Of a stretch of 57,318 nucleotides of DNA, positions 25,506 to 34,834 are shown one piece after another. This stretch comes from Erysipelotrichaceae bacterium (lineage in GTDB: Bacteria > Bacillota > Clostridia > TANB77 > CAG-508), in the NCBI GenBank assembly GCA_021769225.1, contig JAETTH010000005.1, positions 1 to 57,318 on the forward strand. The letters are read 5' to 3'. Below the pieces are notes generated by a model that ran no database searches, was not told where the DNA came from, and saw only the letters and a list, made by a program, of their open reading frames with translations. The translations under genes and the position numbers were made by a program. The first letter of the stretch is position 1. Each line of letters begins with the position of its first letter.

Positions 25506-26594
25506 GTGAGTTTTAAGTTGGCTTTAAAAAGAGATGAAGATTTTGCAGAGATTGTAAAAAGAGTAGCACCAGGTACTCCTATTCGTTTAGGATTAGATAA
25601 TATCTTAAAAGCAAAAACTGGTGGTTTGATTGTAATTGGAGACTCCAAAGAAGTGTTAGATATTGTAGATGGTGGGTTTAGTATTAATCAAGATTATACA
25701 CCATCAAGATTATATGAGCTTGCAAAAATGGATGGAGCAATTGTCATTAGTGCAGATATGAGAAAGATTCTTTATGCTAATACTCAATTAATACCATCTT
25801 CTGATATTACTACCAACGAAACTGGAACAAGGCATAGAACAGCAGAGCGTACAGCAAAACAAACTGGTGAGCTTGTCATTAGTATTTCACAAAGAAGAAA
25901 CATCATTACACTATTTAAAGGAAGTTTCCGCTATGTACTAGAAGATACTTCAAGTGTTATTACAAAGGCAAATCAAGCTTTACAAACAGTAGAAAAATAT
26001 AAGAAGGTTTTTGATAGTAAATTAAGTTTATTAAATGAATATGAATTTAACGATATTGTAACATTAGAAAATGTAATTACTGCAATTCAAAGAGCTGAAA
26101 TGGTAATGAAGATTGTAGATGAAGTACAAAAAGAAATTTATGAACTAGGAGAAGAAGGTAGATTACTTCAGATGCAATTAGATGAGCTAGTTGGAGGACT
26201 AGAAAAAGAAGAACTGTTAATTATTAAAGACTATATTGCACCAGGAAAGAAAAAAGTACCAGATAAAATTTTATCAGAAATAGAAGAATTAAGCCATGAA
26301 GATTTAATGAAACAACAAACAATTGCTAGATTACTTGGTTATGAAAACTTTGATAATTATGATGAAGTTGGTGTTTATACAAAAGGATATCGTATTCTAA
26401 ATCGAATTCCAAGGATGCCAAGTAATATTGTAGATAATTTAGTAAAATCATTTAAATCTTTCCAACATATATTAGCAGCTGATATTCCTGCTTTAGATGA
26501 AGTAGATGGAATTGGTGAGGTAAGAGCAAAGACAATTAAACAATCCTTAAAAAGAATGCAAGAACAATTTGTTTTTGACAATGTAATGCTATAA
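25506..26594 (+). CDS. disA: DNA integrity scanning diadenylate cyclase DisA
   Basis: A 362-residue enzyme that makes c-di-AMP from two ATP and slows on branched DNA. The diadenylate cyclase domain has DGA at residues 76-78 and GTRHRTAER from 107 (RHR at 109-111). A helical linker and a C-terminal helix-hairpin-helix DNA-binding domain (DEVDGIGEVRAKTIK) follow. The best start is GTG at 25506 with a weak ribosome site; the TTG at 25518 is a less likely alternative. It is co-transcribed with radA. c-di-AMP links DNA state to sporulation and osmotic or cell-wall balance. Confidence 0.95.
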   Translation: MSFKLALKRDEDFAEIVKRVAPGTPIRLGLDNILKAKTGGLIVIGDSKEVLDIVDGGFSINQDYTPSRLYELAKMDGAIVISADMRKILYANTQLIPSSDITTNETGTRHRTAERTAKQTGELVISISQRRNIITLFKGSFRYVLEDTSSVITKANQALQTVEKYKKVFDSKLSLLNEYEFNDIVTLENVITAIQRAEMVMKIVDEVQKEIYELGEEGRLLQMQLDELVGGLEKEELLIIKDYIAPGKKKVPDKILSEIEELSHEDLMKQQTIARLLGYENFDNYDEVGVYTKGYRILNRIPRMPSNIVDNLVKSFKSFQHILAADIPALDEVDGIGEVRAKTIKQSLKRMQEQFVFDNVML

Positions 26595-26618
26595 CAAAGG
26601 AAAAGAAAGGAAATTAGT

Positions 26619-27686
26619 ATGAGAGATAACAAAGGAATCACACTAGCAGCTTTGGTTGTAACAATTGTAGTCTTAATTATATTAGCCAGTGTAACTCTGT
26701 ATTATGCAAATGATGGTTATGAATTTTCTCAAAAACAAGCATTTTTATCAGAATTAAAAATTGTGCAAGCACAAGTAAATATTGCACATGAAAAAATTGC
26801 CCTTGGAAATACAGTATATGAAACATATGGAACTCCAGTTAATAATTTAAATGATGCTACTTTAATAGAGAAGATAAGATCTGGACCGTTAAAAGGCTAT
26901 GAAACTCAAATTGAGAATTATCGCTATTTTACTTCTACAGAATTAGAGAAAATTGAAGCAAGAGGAATTAAACAAGCAGTATTAATTAATTATGAAACAA
27001 GGGATGTAGCAAGTGCTGAGGGAATTGAAGTAGATGGACAAATGAAATATCGTGAATCCGATTTTTCAGATGAAAACCAAAATATCGAAAGTCAATATAT
27101 ATCAGATGGATTGGTATTAAATTTGAGTGGATATGATGCTCCAGAATCTAACACATGGAAAGATAGAAGTTCTTCTAATAATGATATCAGTTTATCTAAC
27201 TATACCTATAATAGTGATAAAAAATGCTATACTTTTACCAATGCGACTTTTTCAACAAGAAAGCCAATTACTTTTTTGGAAAAAAACTATACAGTTGAAA
27301 TTGTTTTTGCAACAGGAGCTTATAAAAATATAACACTTGGTATAAGTGATGTTATTAATTTAAAACTAAGACAAAGTAGTGAAAATCCTTATTGGAATAA
27401 TTTACCCAATACAAATCAGCGATATGGGGAAAAGCAAAATTTAAATGAAATTACAAGTTTAGCATTTAAAAATGACTATACAAATAAAACCGCAAGTAAA
27501 TTTTTTAATAATGAAAAGACAAATGCAGATTATGCAGAAACACCATTGGTAGGGAATAAGTTTGAAGTTTCTAGTGGAGAAACTTTTAATGGAGAAATTT
27601 ATGCGATTCGAATCTACAAAAGAGCATTAACAGATAATGAGTTGACTTTTAACTATAATAAGGATAAACTACTTTATGGATTATAA
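26619..27686 (+). CDS. Prepilin-like surface protein with LamG-type domain
   Basis: A 355-residue protein. The N-terminus MRDNKG|ITLAALVVTIVVLIILA looks like a type IV prepilin leader: short basic leader, cleavage after G6, hydrophobic helix. However the usual glutamate at position +5 of the mature pilin is alanine. A helical region to about 110 is followed by a beta-rich domain from about 160 to the end, with the concanavalin/LamG-like ending GEIYAIRIYKRALTDNEL. It is probably exported and surface-held, binding glycans or protein. No pilus assembly genes (pilB, pilC, pilD) are in the window. Two ribosome-site-like purine runs precede the ATG. It sits 24 bp after disA. Confidence 0.72.
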   Translation: MRDNKGITLAALVVTIVVLIILASVTLYYANDGYEFSQKQAFLSELKIVQAQVNIAHEKIALGNTVYETYGTPVNNLNDATLIEKIRSGPLKGYETQIENYRYFTSTELEKIEARGIKQAVLINYETRDVASAEGIEVDGQMKYRESDFSDENQNIESQYISDGLVLNLSGYDAPESNTWKDRSSSNNDISLSNYTYNSDKKCYTFTNATFSTRKPITFLEKNYTVEIVFATGAYKNITLGISDVINLKLRQSSENPYWNNLPNTNQRYGEKQNLNEITSLAFKNDYTNKTASKFFNNEKTNADYAETPLVGNKFEVSSGETFNGEIYAIRIYKRALTDNELTFNYNKDKLLYGL

Positions 27687-27754
27687 AAGAATTGATGTAA
27701 AAAACTAAAAACAAAATAAATTAAAACATAAAATTTAGGGAGGAAACAAAGAAC

Positions 27755-28564
27755 ATGAAGAAAAACATATTTTTAGGAATTGCTATTGCAGTAATAGTAG
27801 TATTAATTGGAGGGGTATGTTATGGTTTTTATCAAAAACTTACCTATCATCCACAAAACCCAGTAGCTACTATTGTGATGAAAGATTTAGGAACAATTAA
27901 GGTAGAATTATATCCAGACAAAGCACCTAATACAGTCGCTAACTTTATTAAGCTTGCTAACAATGGATTCTATAATGGACTTACTTTTCATAGAACAATT
28001 CCAGAGTTTATGATACAAGGTGGAAGTAAATCTGGAACGGGTTCAGGAGCACCAACATTAGGAGATTTAAACCAAGATGATCAAACAGCAACATATGCGA
28101 TTTCAGGAGAATTTATTGCAAATGGCTATACTAAAAACACAATTAGACATGAAAGAGGAGTTATCTCAATGGCTCGTTCTGATTACAGTTCAGTAAATTC
28201 TAGTTTAATTACACAAGGATATAATTCAGCAGGAAGTCAATTCTTTATTGTAACAAAAGATAATACTTCACTTGATGGGTTATATGCGGCATTCGGAAAA
28301 GTAATTGAAGGTATGGAAGTAGTAGATGAAATTGCAAATGTAGAAGTAGAAACCAGAGAGTCTAATGTAGAAGGAAAGACACAAGATAGACCAGTTAATC
28401 CACCGGTAATTGAAAGTATTACAGTAGAAACTTATGGGGTAGATTATGGTATGCCAAAGACTTTAACACCATTTGATTATACAAATTGGTTATTACAACA
28501 ATATAACTCTTCAGCAAATTCTGGTACCAATACTGGAGATGGAAATGTAACTGAAAATGATTAA
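27755..28564 (+). CDS. Membrane-anchored cyclophilin-type peptidyl-prolyl isomerase
   Basis: A 269-residue protein with one N-terminal membrane span (residues 5-27) and an external cyclophilin domain. Active-site features are FHRTIPEFMIQGG and AGSQFFIVT. It catalyses cis-trans isomerisation of prolyl bonds, helping exported proteins fold. A Ser/Asn/Gly-rich C-terminal tail is probably disordered. There is no lipobox (the C near residue 22 is inside the span). AGGGAGG precedes the ATG. A bidirectional terminator follows. Confidence 0.92.
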   Translation: MKKNIFLGIAIAVIVVLIGGVCYGFYQKLTYHPQNPVATIVMKDLGTIKVELYPDKAPNTVANFIKLANNGFYNGLTFHRTIPEFMIQGGSKSGTGSGAPTLGDLNQDDQTATYAISGEFIANGYTKNTIRHERGVISMARSDYSSVNSSLITQGYNSAGSQFFIVTKDNTSLDGLYAAFGKVIEGMEVVDEIANVEVETRESNVEGKTQDRPVNPPVIESITVETYGVDYGMPKTLTPFDYTNWLLQQYNSSANSGTNTGDGNVTEND

Positions 28565-28575
28565 AAAATTAAAAG

Positions 28576-28610
28576 AAAACTCCTTAGTTTTTACTAAGGA
28601 GTTTTTAGTA
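28576..28610 (+). terminator. Two-way terminator between cyclophilin and mutS2
   Basis: Perfect 13-bp stem AAAACTCCTTAGT / ACTAAGGAGTTTT (28576-28588, 28593-28605), with T and A tracts on both sides, serving converging genes. Confidence 0.92.
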
Positions 28611-28672
28611 TTGTATACTCTATAAAAGAGAAGTACGAACCTAATATCGATTTACATTCTAGAATATAGTAG

Positions 28673-31081
28673 TTATTTTAATTCTACAACAGTAACTCCC
28701 ATTTCACCTTCTCCATAAGTACCTAAACGGAAAGAGTTTACATGAGCATTTGTTTTTAAATATTGATGAATTCCACTTCTTAAAGCACCAGTTCCTTTTC
28801 CATGGACAATTCTGACAGTTGGAAGATTGGAAATGGCAGCATCATCCAAAAATTTGTCAATTACATAGATTGCTTCTTCTACGTTATAACCAATTACATT
28901 TATTTCAGAAGAGACAGATTTGGATTTTAAATTAGTGTTAGTATTTTTATTGTTATTAATATTTATTTCTTTTTTTAAAGATTTAGTAGTTGGATTTTTA
29001 GAGAGTAATAAATCTTTTAGTTTTAGATTCATTTTAGCATTTCCAATGCCAACTAATACTTCATTTGATTTATTGGGTAAAGATAAAATAACTCCATCTC
29101 TTTGAAGGGTAGAAATAAATACATTTAATCCGACTTTTACATTTTCTTTTGATAATGAGGTAGCAGAAGTATTATTTTTAGAAAATGTTGTTTTTTTAAT
29201 ATCTTCATTTAATTGATTTCTTAACTGATTAGCTACTTTATTACTTTGAGAAGAGGCAGAAAGTGTATTTAATTCTTTAATAATATCATTTGCTTCTTCT
29301 TTTGCAGAAAGTAAAATTTCACGTGCTTGTATTTTAGCTTTTTCAATGATTTGTTTTTCTTGTTCTTCAAGTAGAGTGTTATCTTTTTCTAATTGTTTAC
29401 GAAGTAATTGAATTTGATTTAAATTTTTTTCGATTTCTTCTTTTTCTTTTTCAATTTTTATTTTATCATCATAAATTCTTTTTAATACTTCTTCCATACT
29501 TTGTGAATCTTGACTAATTAAGGTAGAAGCTTTTTGAAGAATTTCTTCTTTTAACCCCAACTTTCTACTAATGGCAAAAGCATTACTCTTTCCAGGTATT
29601 CCAATTAGTAGTTTATAAGTTGGCTTTAGGTGTTCAACATCAAACTCTACACTAGCATTTTTAAAACCATTTGTTACTAAAGCATAGGTTTTTAGTTCAT
29701 GATAATGTGTAGTGGAAATTGTAAGAACATTAGATTGATAGAAATGCTCTAAAATACTAATTGCTAAACTACTTCCTTCAATTGGATCAGTACCAGATCC
29801 TAACTCGTCTAATAGGACTAAACTGTTGGAAGTTGCTTTTTGGATGATTTGTGTTACATTAAGCATATGGCTTGAAAATGTACTTAAAGATTCACTAATA
29901 CTTTGTTCATCACCAATGTCTGCAAAGATTTGGTCAAAGATATAGATAGAGCTGTTTTCTTTGGCTGGAATGAAAAGTCCACTTTGAGCCATTAGGGATA
30001 ATAACCCTACAGTCTTTAAGGTAACTGTTTTTCCACCAGTGTTAGGACCAGTAATGACTAAAGAAGAATAGTCCTTTCCTAATTCAATATCAATCGGAAC
30101 TACATTTTCTCTTGGAATTAATGGGTGTCTTGCTTGAATAAGATGAAAAAATTTTTCATCATTTAGAATAGGTAAAATTCCATTAATTTCTTTGGCATAT
30201 TTTGCTTTTGCAAAAATAAAGTCTAATTGTCCAATTAAAGTAAGATTGCTTTCTAAAAAATTAGTTAGCGGGGATAGAAGAGCTGATAAGTCTTTTAAGA
30301 TTTTGTCAATTTCAATATTTTCCTCTATTTTTAAGCTACTAATTTTGTTATTTAATTCAAATATAGTAAGTGGTTCAATGAAGACAGTAGAGCCACTAGA
30401 AGAGATATCATGTATAAAGCCTTTTATCATACCACGATATTCTTCTTTTACAGGAATAACATAGCGATCATTACGTATCGTTATAATAGGTTCCATAATA
30501 TATTTAGAGTAGGTAGAAGAGTGTAACATGGAAGTTAACTTTTCTTTAATTGTTGATTCTATTGTTTTTTCTAATTTGCGAATTCTTTTTAAATTAGTAG
30601 AAGCATCATCATTGATTGTATTTTCATCTAAAATATCATGAAAAATTTTTTTCTCGATATCTAAATTCGTATAAAGGGTACTAAATAACTCTGATAAGAG
30701 AGGAAAATTAGATAAATCTATGGAAGAAGTAGTAGAAGATGTTGTTTTTTCAGCTTCAGAAAAGAAGTATTCTTTTAATAATCTTGCTGTTTTTAAAATC
30801 TCATTTACTTCTAATAAAGATTTGGCAGATAGAGGTAGGTTAGAGGCAAGTGATTTTAGTGAAATTTTGATATCTGCTATATCAGAGATAGGGGCAACCC
30901 CCTTTCGATAAAGTAAAGTAACTGCTTCTGCTGTTTGAGATAAGCAAAATAAAACCTCGTCTTTTTGAATAGAAGGTTTTAGAGATAAAATTGCATTTTT
31001 TCCTAAATAGCAACAAGCATAGTTAGATAGGATATCTAAAATTTTATCATACTCTAATTTAATTAAGTATTTTTTATCCAT
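28673..31081 (-). CDS. mutS2: Endonuclease MutS2
   Basis: An 802-residue protein of the MutS2 branch, not the mismatch-repair MutS. The ABC-type ATPase has GPNTGGKT at residues 345-352, LLDELGSGTDP and STTHYHELK. A long coiled coil follows (about 510-620), and the C-terminal Smr nuclease domain has HGKGTGALR. It acts on branched DNA to limit recombination, and in Bacillus on collided ribosomes. TTAGGAG precedes the ATG. It lies 17 bp downstream of maf on the same strand, so the two form an operon. Length is typical. Confidence 0.96.
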   Translation of the reverse strand: MDKKYLIKLEYDKILDILSNYACCYLGKNAILSLKPSIQKDEVLFCLSQTAEAVTLLYRKGVAPISDIADIKISLKSLASNLPLSAKSLLEVNEILKTARLLKEYFFSEAEKTTSSTTSSIDLSNFPLLSELFSTLYTNLDIEKKIFHDILDENTINDDASTNLKRIRKLEKTIESTIKEKLTSMLHSSTYSKYIMEPIITIRNDRYVIPVKEEYRGMIKGFIHDISSSGSTVFIEPLTIFELNNKISSLKIEENIEIDKILKDLSALLSPLTNFLESNLTLIGQLDFIFAKAKYAKEINGILPILNDEKFFHLIQARHPLIPRENVVPIDIELGKDYSSLVITGPNTGGKTVTLKTVGLLSLMAQSGLFIPAKENSSIYIFDQIFADIGDEQSISESLSTFSSHMLNVTQIIQKATSNSLVLLDELGSGTDPIEGSSLAISILEHFYQSNVLTISTTHYHELKTYALVTNGFKNASVEFDVEHLKPTYKLLIGIPGKSNAFAISRKLGLKEEILQKASTLISQDSQSMEEVLKRIYDDKIKIEKEKEEIEKNLNQIQLLRKQLEKDNTLLEEQEKQIIEKAKIQAREILLSAKEEANDIIKELNTLSASSQSNKVANQLRNQLNEDIKKTTFSKNNTSATSLSKENVKVGLNVFISTLQRDGVILSLPNKSNEVLVGIGNAKMNLKLKDLLLSKNPTTKSLKKEININNNKNTNTNLKSKSVSSEINVIGYNVEEAIYVIDKFLDDAAISNLPTVRIVHGKGTGALRSGIHQYLKTNAHVNSFRLGTYGEGEMGVTVVELK

Positions 31082-31098
31082 GTTAAATTCTCCTAATG

Positions 31099-31689
31099 TT
31101 AAATAATCTGATTTTCTTTTAAAATTTTTTCTAAAGAGCAGAGATCAAGTCCAACAATTGTATCAAAGTTTCCTTCATAGCTTTCAATATATTTTTGCCC
31201 AATTCCTTGAATTGCATAAGCTCCTGCTTTATCTAAGGGTTCTTTAGTTGAGATGTATTCTAATATATCATTTTTTGACATTTTTTTCATGAAAACAGAG
31301 CTTTTAGAAACAATTGTCTTTTCTAGTATTTTTTCGTTTGTCTTCATAATGACTGTCATACCAGTATAAACATCATTTTGGTTTCCTTGTAACTTTTCAA
31401 GCATCTCATATGCTTTTTCCTCTGTTATTGGTTTACCGAGTATTTCATTTTGAAAAGCAACAATGGTATCTGCACTAATAACAGTTAGAGATTCATTACT
31501 TTCTTTGACTAAATCAAAAACATCATAAGCTTTAATAGAAGATAATTCCTTTACTAGATTTTCTGGATCTGTAATCTGATTTTTTAATAAATCTTCATTG
31601 AAATTACTTGGAATAATGTCAAAATTGTGAATTAATTTTTGAAGTAATTCTTTTCTTCTTGGAGAAGAAGAGGCAAGTATTATTTTCAT
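31099..31689 (-). CDS. maf: Maf family nucleotide pyrophosphatase
   Basis: A 196-residue cytoplasmic enzyme that hydrolyses non-canonical or dTTP/UTP nucleotides. The signature SSSPRRKELL at residues 7-16, the catalytic SADTIV and DKAGAYAIQG are all seen. In Bacillus, Maf also restrains septation. AAAAGGATGTGAG precedes the ATG. It is first in the maf-mutS2 operon with a promoter just upstream. Confidence 0.93.
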   Translation of the reverse strand: MKIILASSSPRRKELLQKLIHNFDIIPSNFNEDLLKNQITDPENLVKELSSIKAYDVFDLVKESNESLTVISADTIVAFQNEILGKPITEEKAYEMLEKLQGNQNDVYTGMTVIMKTNEKILEKTIVSKSSVFMKKMSKNDILEYISTKEPLDKAGAYAIQGIGQKYIESYEGNFDTIVGLDLCSLEKILKENQII

Positions 31690-31717
31690 ATATTCTCACA
31701 TCCTTTTTACGAAGTAT

Positions 31718-31746
31718 ATTATCTCATAAATTAAGCAAAAATACAA
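31718..31746 (-). promoter_or_regulatory. Promoter of maf-mutS2
   Basis: Minus strand TTGTAT (31746-31741), 17-bp spacer, GATAAT (31723-31718), 29 bp before the maf start. Confidence 0.65.
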
Positions 31747-31817
31747 GAAAATAGCGGAGAATGCTTGTATAAAAAGAGAAGAAGGAGAAGTTTAAGTAAA
31801 AAAATTTTATCAACCTC

Positions 31818-31846
31818 TTGACAAATGAAAAAATATTCATTATAAT
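31818..31846 (+). promoter_or_regulatory. Promoter of the tRNA-Gly cluster
   Basis: TTGACA (31818-31823), 17-bp spacer, TATAAT (31841-31846): consensus in both boxes. Confidence 0.9.
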
Positions 31847-31882
31847 TTATAACGTGCTCTAAATAAGAGAAAAATAAGAATT

Positions 31883-31956
<74 letters not shown>

Positions 31957-31990
31957 CAAAAAATCTCTTAAAAAGTAGAAAATAAGAATT

Positions 31991-32064
<74 letters not shown>

Positions 32065-32067
32065 TAG

Positions 32068-32104
32068 AAAAACCACTTAAAAGATAAATTTAAGTGGTTT
32101 TTTT
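32068..32104 (+). terminator. Terminator after tRNA-Gly copy 2
   Basis: AAAAACCACTTAAA (32068-32081) pairs with TTTAAGTGGTTTTT (32089-32102) and continues in T. Confidence 0.88.
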
Positions 32105-32135
32105 CATAAAAATGTGTTAAAATAAAAAAGGAGAT

Positions 32136-32209
<74 letters not shown>

Positions 32210-32219
32210 ATTGATTTGT

Positions 32220-32240
32220 ACTCCCATATGGGAGTTTTTT
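32220..32240 (+). terminator. Terminator after tRNA-Gly copy 3
   Basis: Perfect palindrome ACTCCCATATGGGAGT (32220-32235) followed by T6. Confidence 0.85.
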
Positions 32241-32305
32241 AATTTTAAATAAAAGACTCTGGATTTAAATAATATTCTAACGTCTTTTACTTAATATATG
32301 GATTT

Positions 32306-32761
32306 TTAATATCCTATTCTATCTCTAATAAATCTATCATACATCCATTCAGGACCATCATATAATAATTCTAATATAGCTTGTCGTAATTCTTCTTTTG
32401 GCATGCTATTAATATATTTTATTAACTTTTTTTCTATTTCTTTTTCATATTCTTCATATTCTTTTTCAGCTTCTTCAACTTCTTTTAAAAATTTGTCAAC
32501 TTCTTCAGGAAACACTGTAAAATAAAGAGCTACTATATGTTTACAAATAATTCGTTTATCTTTAGCATGAGGACAATCACATTTTGATTTTCTTGGATGT
32601 TCTACGTCCATAAATACATTATATTTTTTATTATTGCTGCCATTTATAATTCCTTCATATTGATTATTATTTATTTTAATATAATTTATTACTTTGTTTT
32701 CTTTGTAATAATCTAAACCTCTCCATACAGAATTATTACTTGCAATATTTATTAATCCCAT
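32306..32761 (-). CDS. SWIM zinc-finger protein
   Basis: A 151-residue protein. Residues 61-75 contain the SWIM motif CxC-x9-CxH (C61, C63, C73, H75), a zinc fold that binds DNA or protein. The N-terminal half is the typical beta-strand lead-in of SWIM proteins (GLDYYKENKVI). The C-terminal half is a charged helix (EEAEKEYEEYEKEIEKK). It lies 16 bp downstream of the AlbA_2/ATPase gene on the same strand and is probably its operon partner. SWIM domains often accompany helicases or DNA-processing systems; none is seen here. The short AAAAGAC/GTCTTTT hairpin downstream (near 32250-32290) may end the transcript. Confidence 0.78.
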   Translation of the reverse strand: MGLINIASNNSVWRGLDYYKENKVINYIKINNNQYEGIINGSNNKKYNVFMDVEHPRKSKCDCPHAKDKRIICKHIVALYFTVFPEEVDKFLKEVEEAEKEYEEYEKEIEKKLIKYINSMPKEELRQAILELLYDGPEWMYDRFIRDRIGY

Positions 32762-32777
32762 ATTTTTACCTCTTTAA

Positions 32778-34043
32778 TTAGATTTTATATATAATATTTC
32801 TTGATTTTCCTTCTTTAGTAATTAAGTTTCTTTCAAGCATTTCATTTAGTATAGTTACTGTTGTTACTTTCTTAGTTCCTAATACTTTTTCTATTTCTTC
32901 CCTTGTTGCACTCTCATGATTTCTTAAATATTCAATAACCATATTATATTCTTTCTTTAATGAAAGTTTAGGCATTTCAACTAAAAAACTATTTGGAGCA
33001 ACATAGATATTAGGAACATTTATAGAGTTTTTATAAAGTTCTAACATCCTAGGAATGCCACTGCCATATGCTTCAACTAAACCTAATCTATGAAAAACAC
33101 TAACTAATTTGGGATTTCTTGATGAAGAACTACCTAATTTTATATCTTCTACTGTTAGACCTTTTACAAGTCCTCCAAGACTTAAAAACTCAATTCTATT
33201 AGTAAATATATGGATTAATGTACTTCCTGGAATTTCATAATTTCTGTGAGCTATTGTATTAAGCAAAACTTCTCTTATACTTTCTTCAGGATAATCATAG
33301 TTATCAATTCTTTCCATTCCTTGAATTTTTCCACTTACTTTATTATTTAATTTTAAGTAACTTTCTGCTTCTTCAAGCTGTTGTAAAACACTTCCAACAT
33401 TTGTTTCTTTTTTATCAATAAATTCCTTTTTGGTGTTATCAGTATATACGGCCATTTTTATAGTATACGGACACTGATCAGATAATAATAAGCCTAAATT
33501 TGTATACTTCTCATTATTATTTATAATACCTAGTATTTTCTTTTCTCTATTCCCAAAAGCAATTTCTTTCTCTTTAAAAACTCGTTCTGTATATAAAAAA
33601 GTTAAATCTTGTTTTACACTCAAATTTTTTTCAAATGTTACACCTGAAGAATCTATAAGCATATCTCTTATAGCATCTCTAGTAGATGGCTGTGATGTTG
33701 CACCAACTCTTACATAAACTCCTTCAGGAATCATTCCTTTTGATTTTATATAATATGGTTTACTAGTTCCTTGTAATACTTCTAAAATAATAATATCCTT
33801 GCCATCTTCATTTTCAATTCTTGGAGCAACTAAAAAACTAACATCAGGTTCGATACTATCATGCAACTTATTACTTATTTTATCTAAATCTTGCCTGGCA
33901 TTGTTAAGTCCACATATAGTTCCATCATCATTATATCCAATTATTATAGTCCCTCCAGAAGAATTGCAAAAAGCAATAACTTCTTTTATTAAAGAATCAT
34001 TTATTTCTCTTTTAAATTCTAATTTATCACTTTCTTGTTTCAT
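32778..34043 (-). CDS. AlbA_2 / GHKL-ATPase transcriptional regulator-like protein
   Basis: A 421-residue protein. The N-terminal AlbA_2 (Schlafen-type) domain has LEFKREIND, FCNSSGGTIIIGYNDDG and GVYVRVGATSQP. The middle HATPase_c_4-like domain carries EVLLNTIAHRNYEIPGS and GSGIPRM. A C-terminal winged helix (REEIEKVLGTKKVTTVTILNEML) probably binds DNA. These proteins form COG2865, often misnamed RecG-like helicases, and are common in mobile or accessory regions. The GTG at 34052 lacks an upstream ribosome site, whereas GGGTGA precedes the ATG at 34043, so that start was chosen. The promoter start point leaves an almost leaderless mRNA. Tandem repeats upstream suggest autoregulation. Confidence 0.85.
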   Translation of the reverse strand: MKQESDKLEFKREINDSLIKEVIAFCNSSGGTIIIGYNDDGTICGLNNARQDLDKISNKLHDSIEPDVSFLVAPRIENEDGKDIIILEVLQGTSKPYYIKSKGMIPEGVYVRVGATSQPSTRDAIRDMLIDSSGVTFEKNLSVKQDLTFLYTERVFKEKEIAFGNREKKILGIINNNEKYTNLGLLLSDQCPYTIKMAVYTDNTKKEFIDKKETNVGSVLQQLEEAESYLKLNNKVSGKIQGMERIDNYDYPEESIREVLLNTIAHRNYEIPGSTLIHIFTNRIEFLSLGGLVKGLTVEDIKLGSSSSRNPKLVSVFHRLGLVEAYGSGIPRMLELYKNSINVPNIYVAPNSFLVEMPKLSLKKEYNMVIEYLRNHESATREEIEKVLGTKKVTTVTILNEMLERNLITKEGKSRNIIYKI

Positions 34044-34060
34044 AATTATCACCCAATATT

Positions 34061-34089
34061 AGTATATCACTTAATATTTTTATTATCAA
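34061..34089 (-). promoter_or_regulatory. Promoter of the AlbA_2-SWIM operon
   Basis: Minus strand TTGATA (34089-34084), 17-bp spacer, TATACT (34066-34061). Transcription should start near 34054, about 11 nt before the ATG. Confidence 0.65.
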
Positions 34090-34090
34090 T

Positions 34091-34110
34091 AATTCGTTCA
34101 AATTCGTTCA
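34091..34110. repeat. Tandem operator-like repeat, proximal
   Basis: AATTCGTTCA occurs twice in direct tandem (10-bp period), directly upstream of the -35 of the AlbA_2 promoter: a likely protein-binding site. Confidence 0.7.
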
Positions 34111-34163
34111 AAAAAATATTAAAATTATTTTATACTTTCCTAGACTATTAAAATTATAAATTT

Positions 34164-34184
34164 AATTTCGTTCAAATTTGTTCA
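34164..34184. repeat. Tandem operator-like repeat, distal
   Basis: AATTTCGTTCA followed by AATTTGTTCA, a variant of the proximal pair 73 bp further upstream. The surrounding ATATTAAAATT is shared as well. Confidence 0.6.
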
Positions 34185-34199
34185 AAAATATTAAAATTC

Positions 34200-34834
34200 T
34201 TATTTAAATAATATATAATATTTTTAGAAAGAGAACAAAGTTCGTAACTTGTATGTGATTCGCTTCAAACAATATTTTCGTCACACCAATTTTATTGATG
34301 TGGCATTTTTTATGCTTAGTTTTTAGGTTAGGATTTTTGACTTAAAAAAGCTTTTATTGAAAAGTTCTGGGGGATCCAAGGAATTAAAAGTATCATTATG
34401 CAATTCTTCCCAAAGACTGTAGAAATCAAAAGAATTCTATTTGACGTCCAATTCAAGAAAAAACATAAAAGGTATTATAATTAAACAAAGAAAAAGATTG
34501 GAAAGATTAAATGAAATAGCTAAAAAGTAGTATACTATTTGGGAAGATAGCAGTAGAATAAAAAAATAGAAGAGATGAATAAAAATAAATTTTAGAAGGA
34601 GAATAAAAAAGTTCATAACCTATAGATTAATTGCTTCATTGATAAATTCGACTTACGTGTTAATACAGTATTATAAGTTCTTATTTTATAAAAGAATAAA
34701 AATGGAATTGAAAAAGTAGTCCTTTTAAAATTTTTATCAAAAAATATGTCTTAACATGCACTAAAAATATTCTTGCATAGTTTTCTATTATGAGAAATCT
34801 TATTACTCTGCAACTGGTTTAAATGAAATAATAA
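34200..34834. other. Gene-free AT-rich stretch
   Basis: No reading frame with a ribosome site and sensible length was found on either strand. It contains a hairpin (near 34281-34308) running into T6 and two imperfect copies (21 of 29 identical) of a motif at 34239-34267 and 34610-34638. An isolated AGAAGGAG occurs near 34594 with no frame behind it. It looks like decayed insertion or gene remnants. Confidence 0.5.

Noticed and set aside
28920-30911. Plus-strand open frames inside mutS2
   Set aside because: Antisense shadows of a complete, conserved MutS2 protein.
28673-31081. mutS2 as the missing MutS partner of MutL
   Set aside because: It has the Smr domain and lacks the mismatch-recognition domain, so it is MutS2, not MutS.
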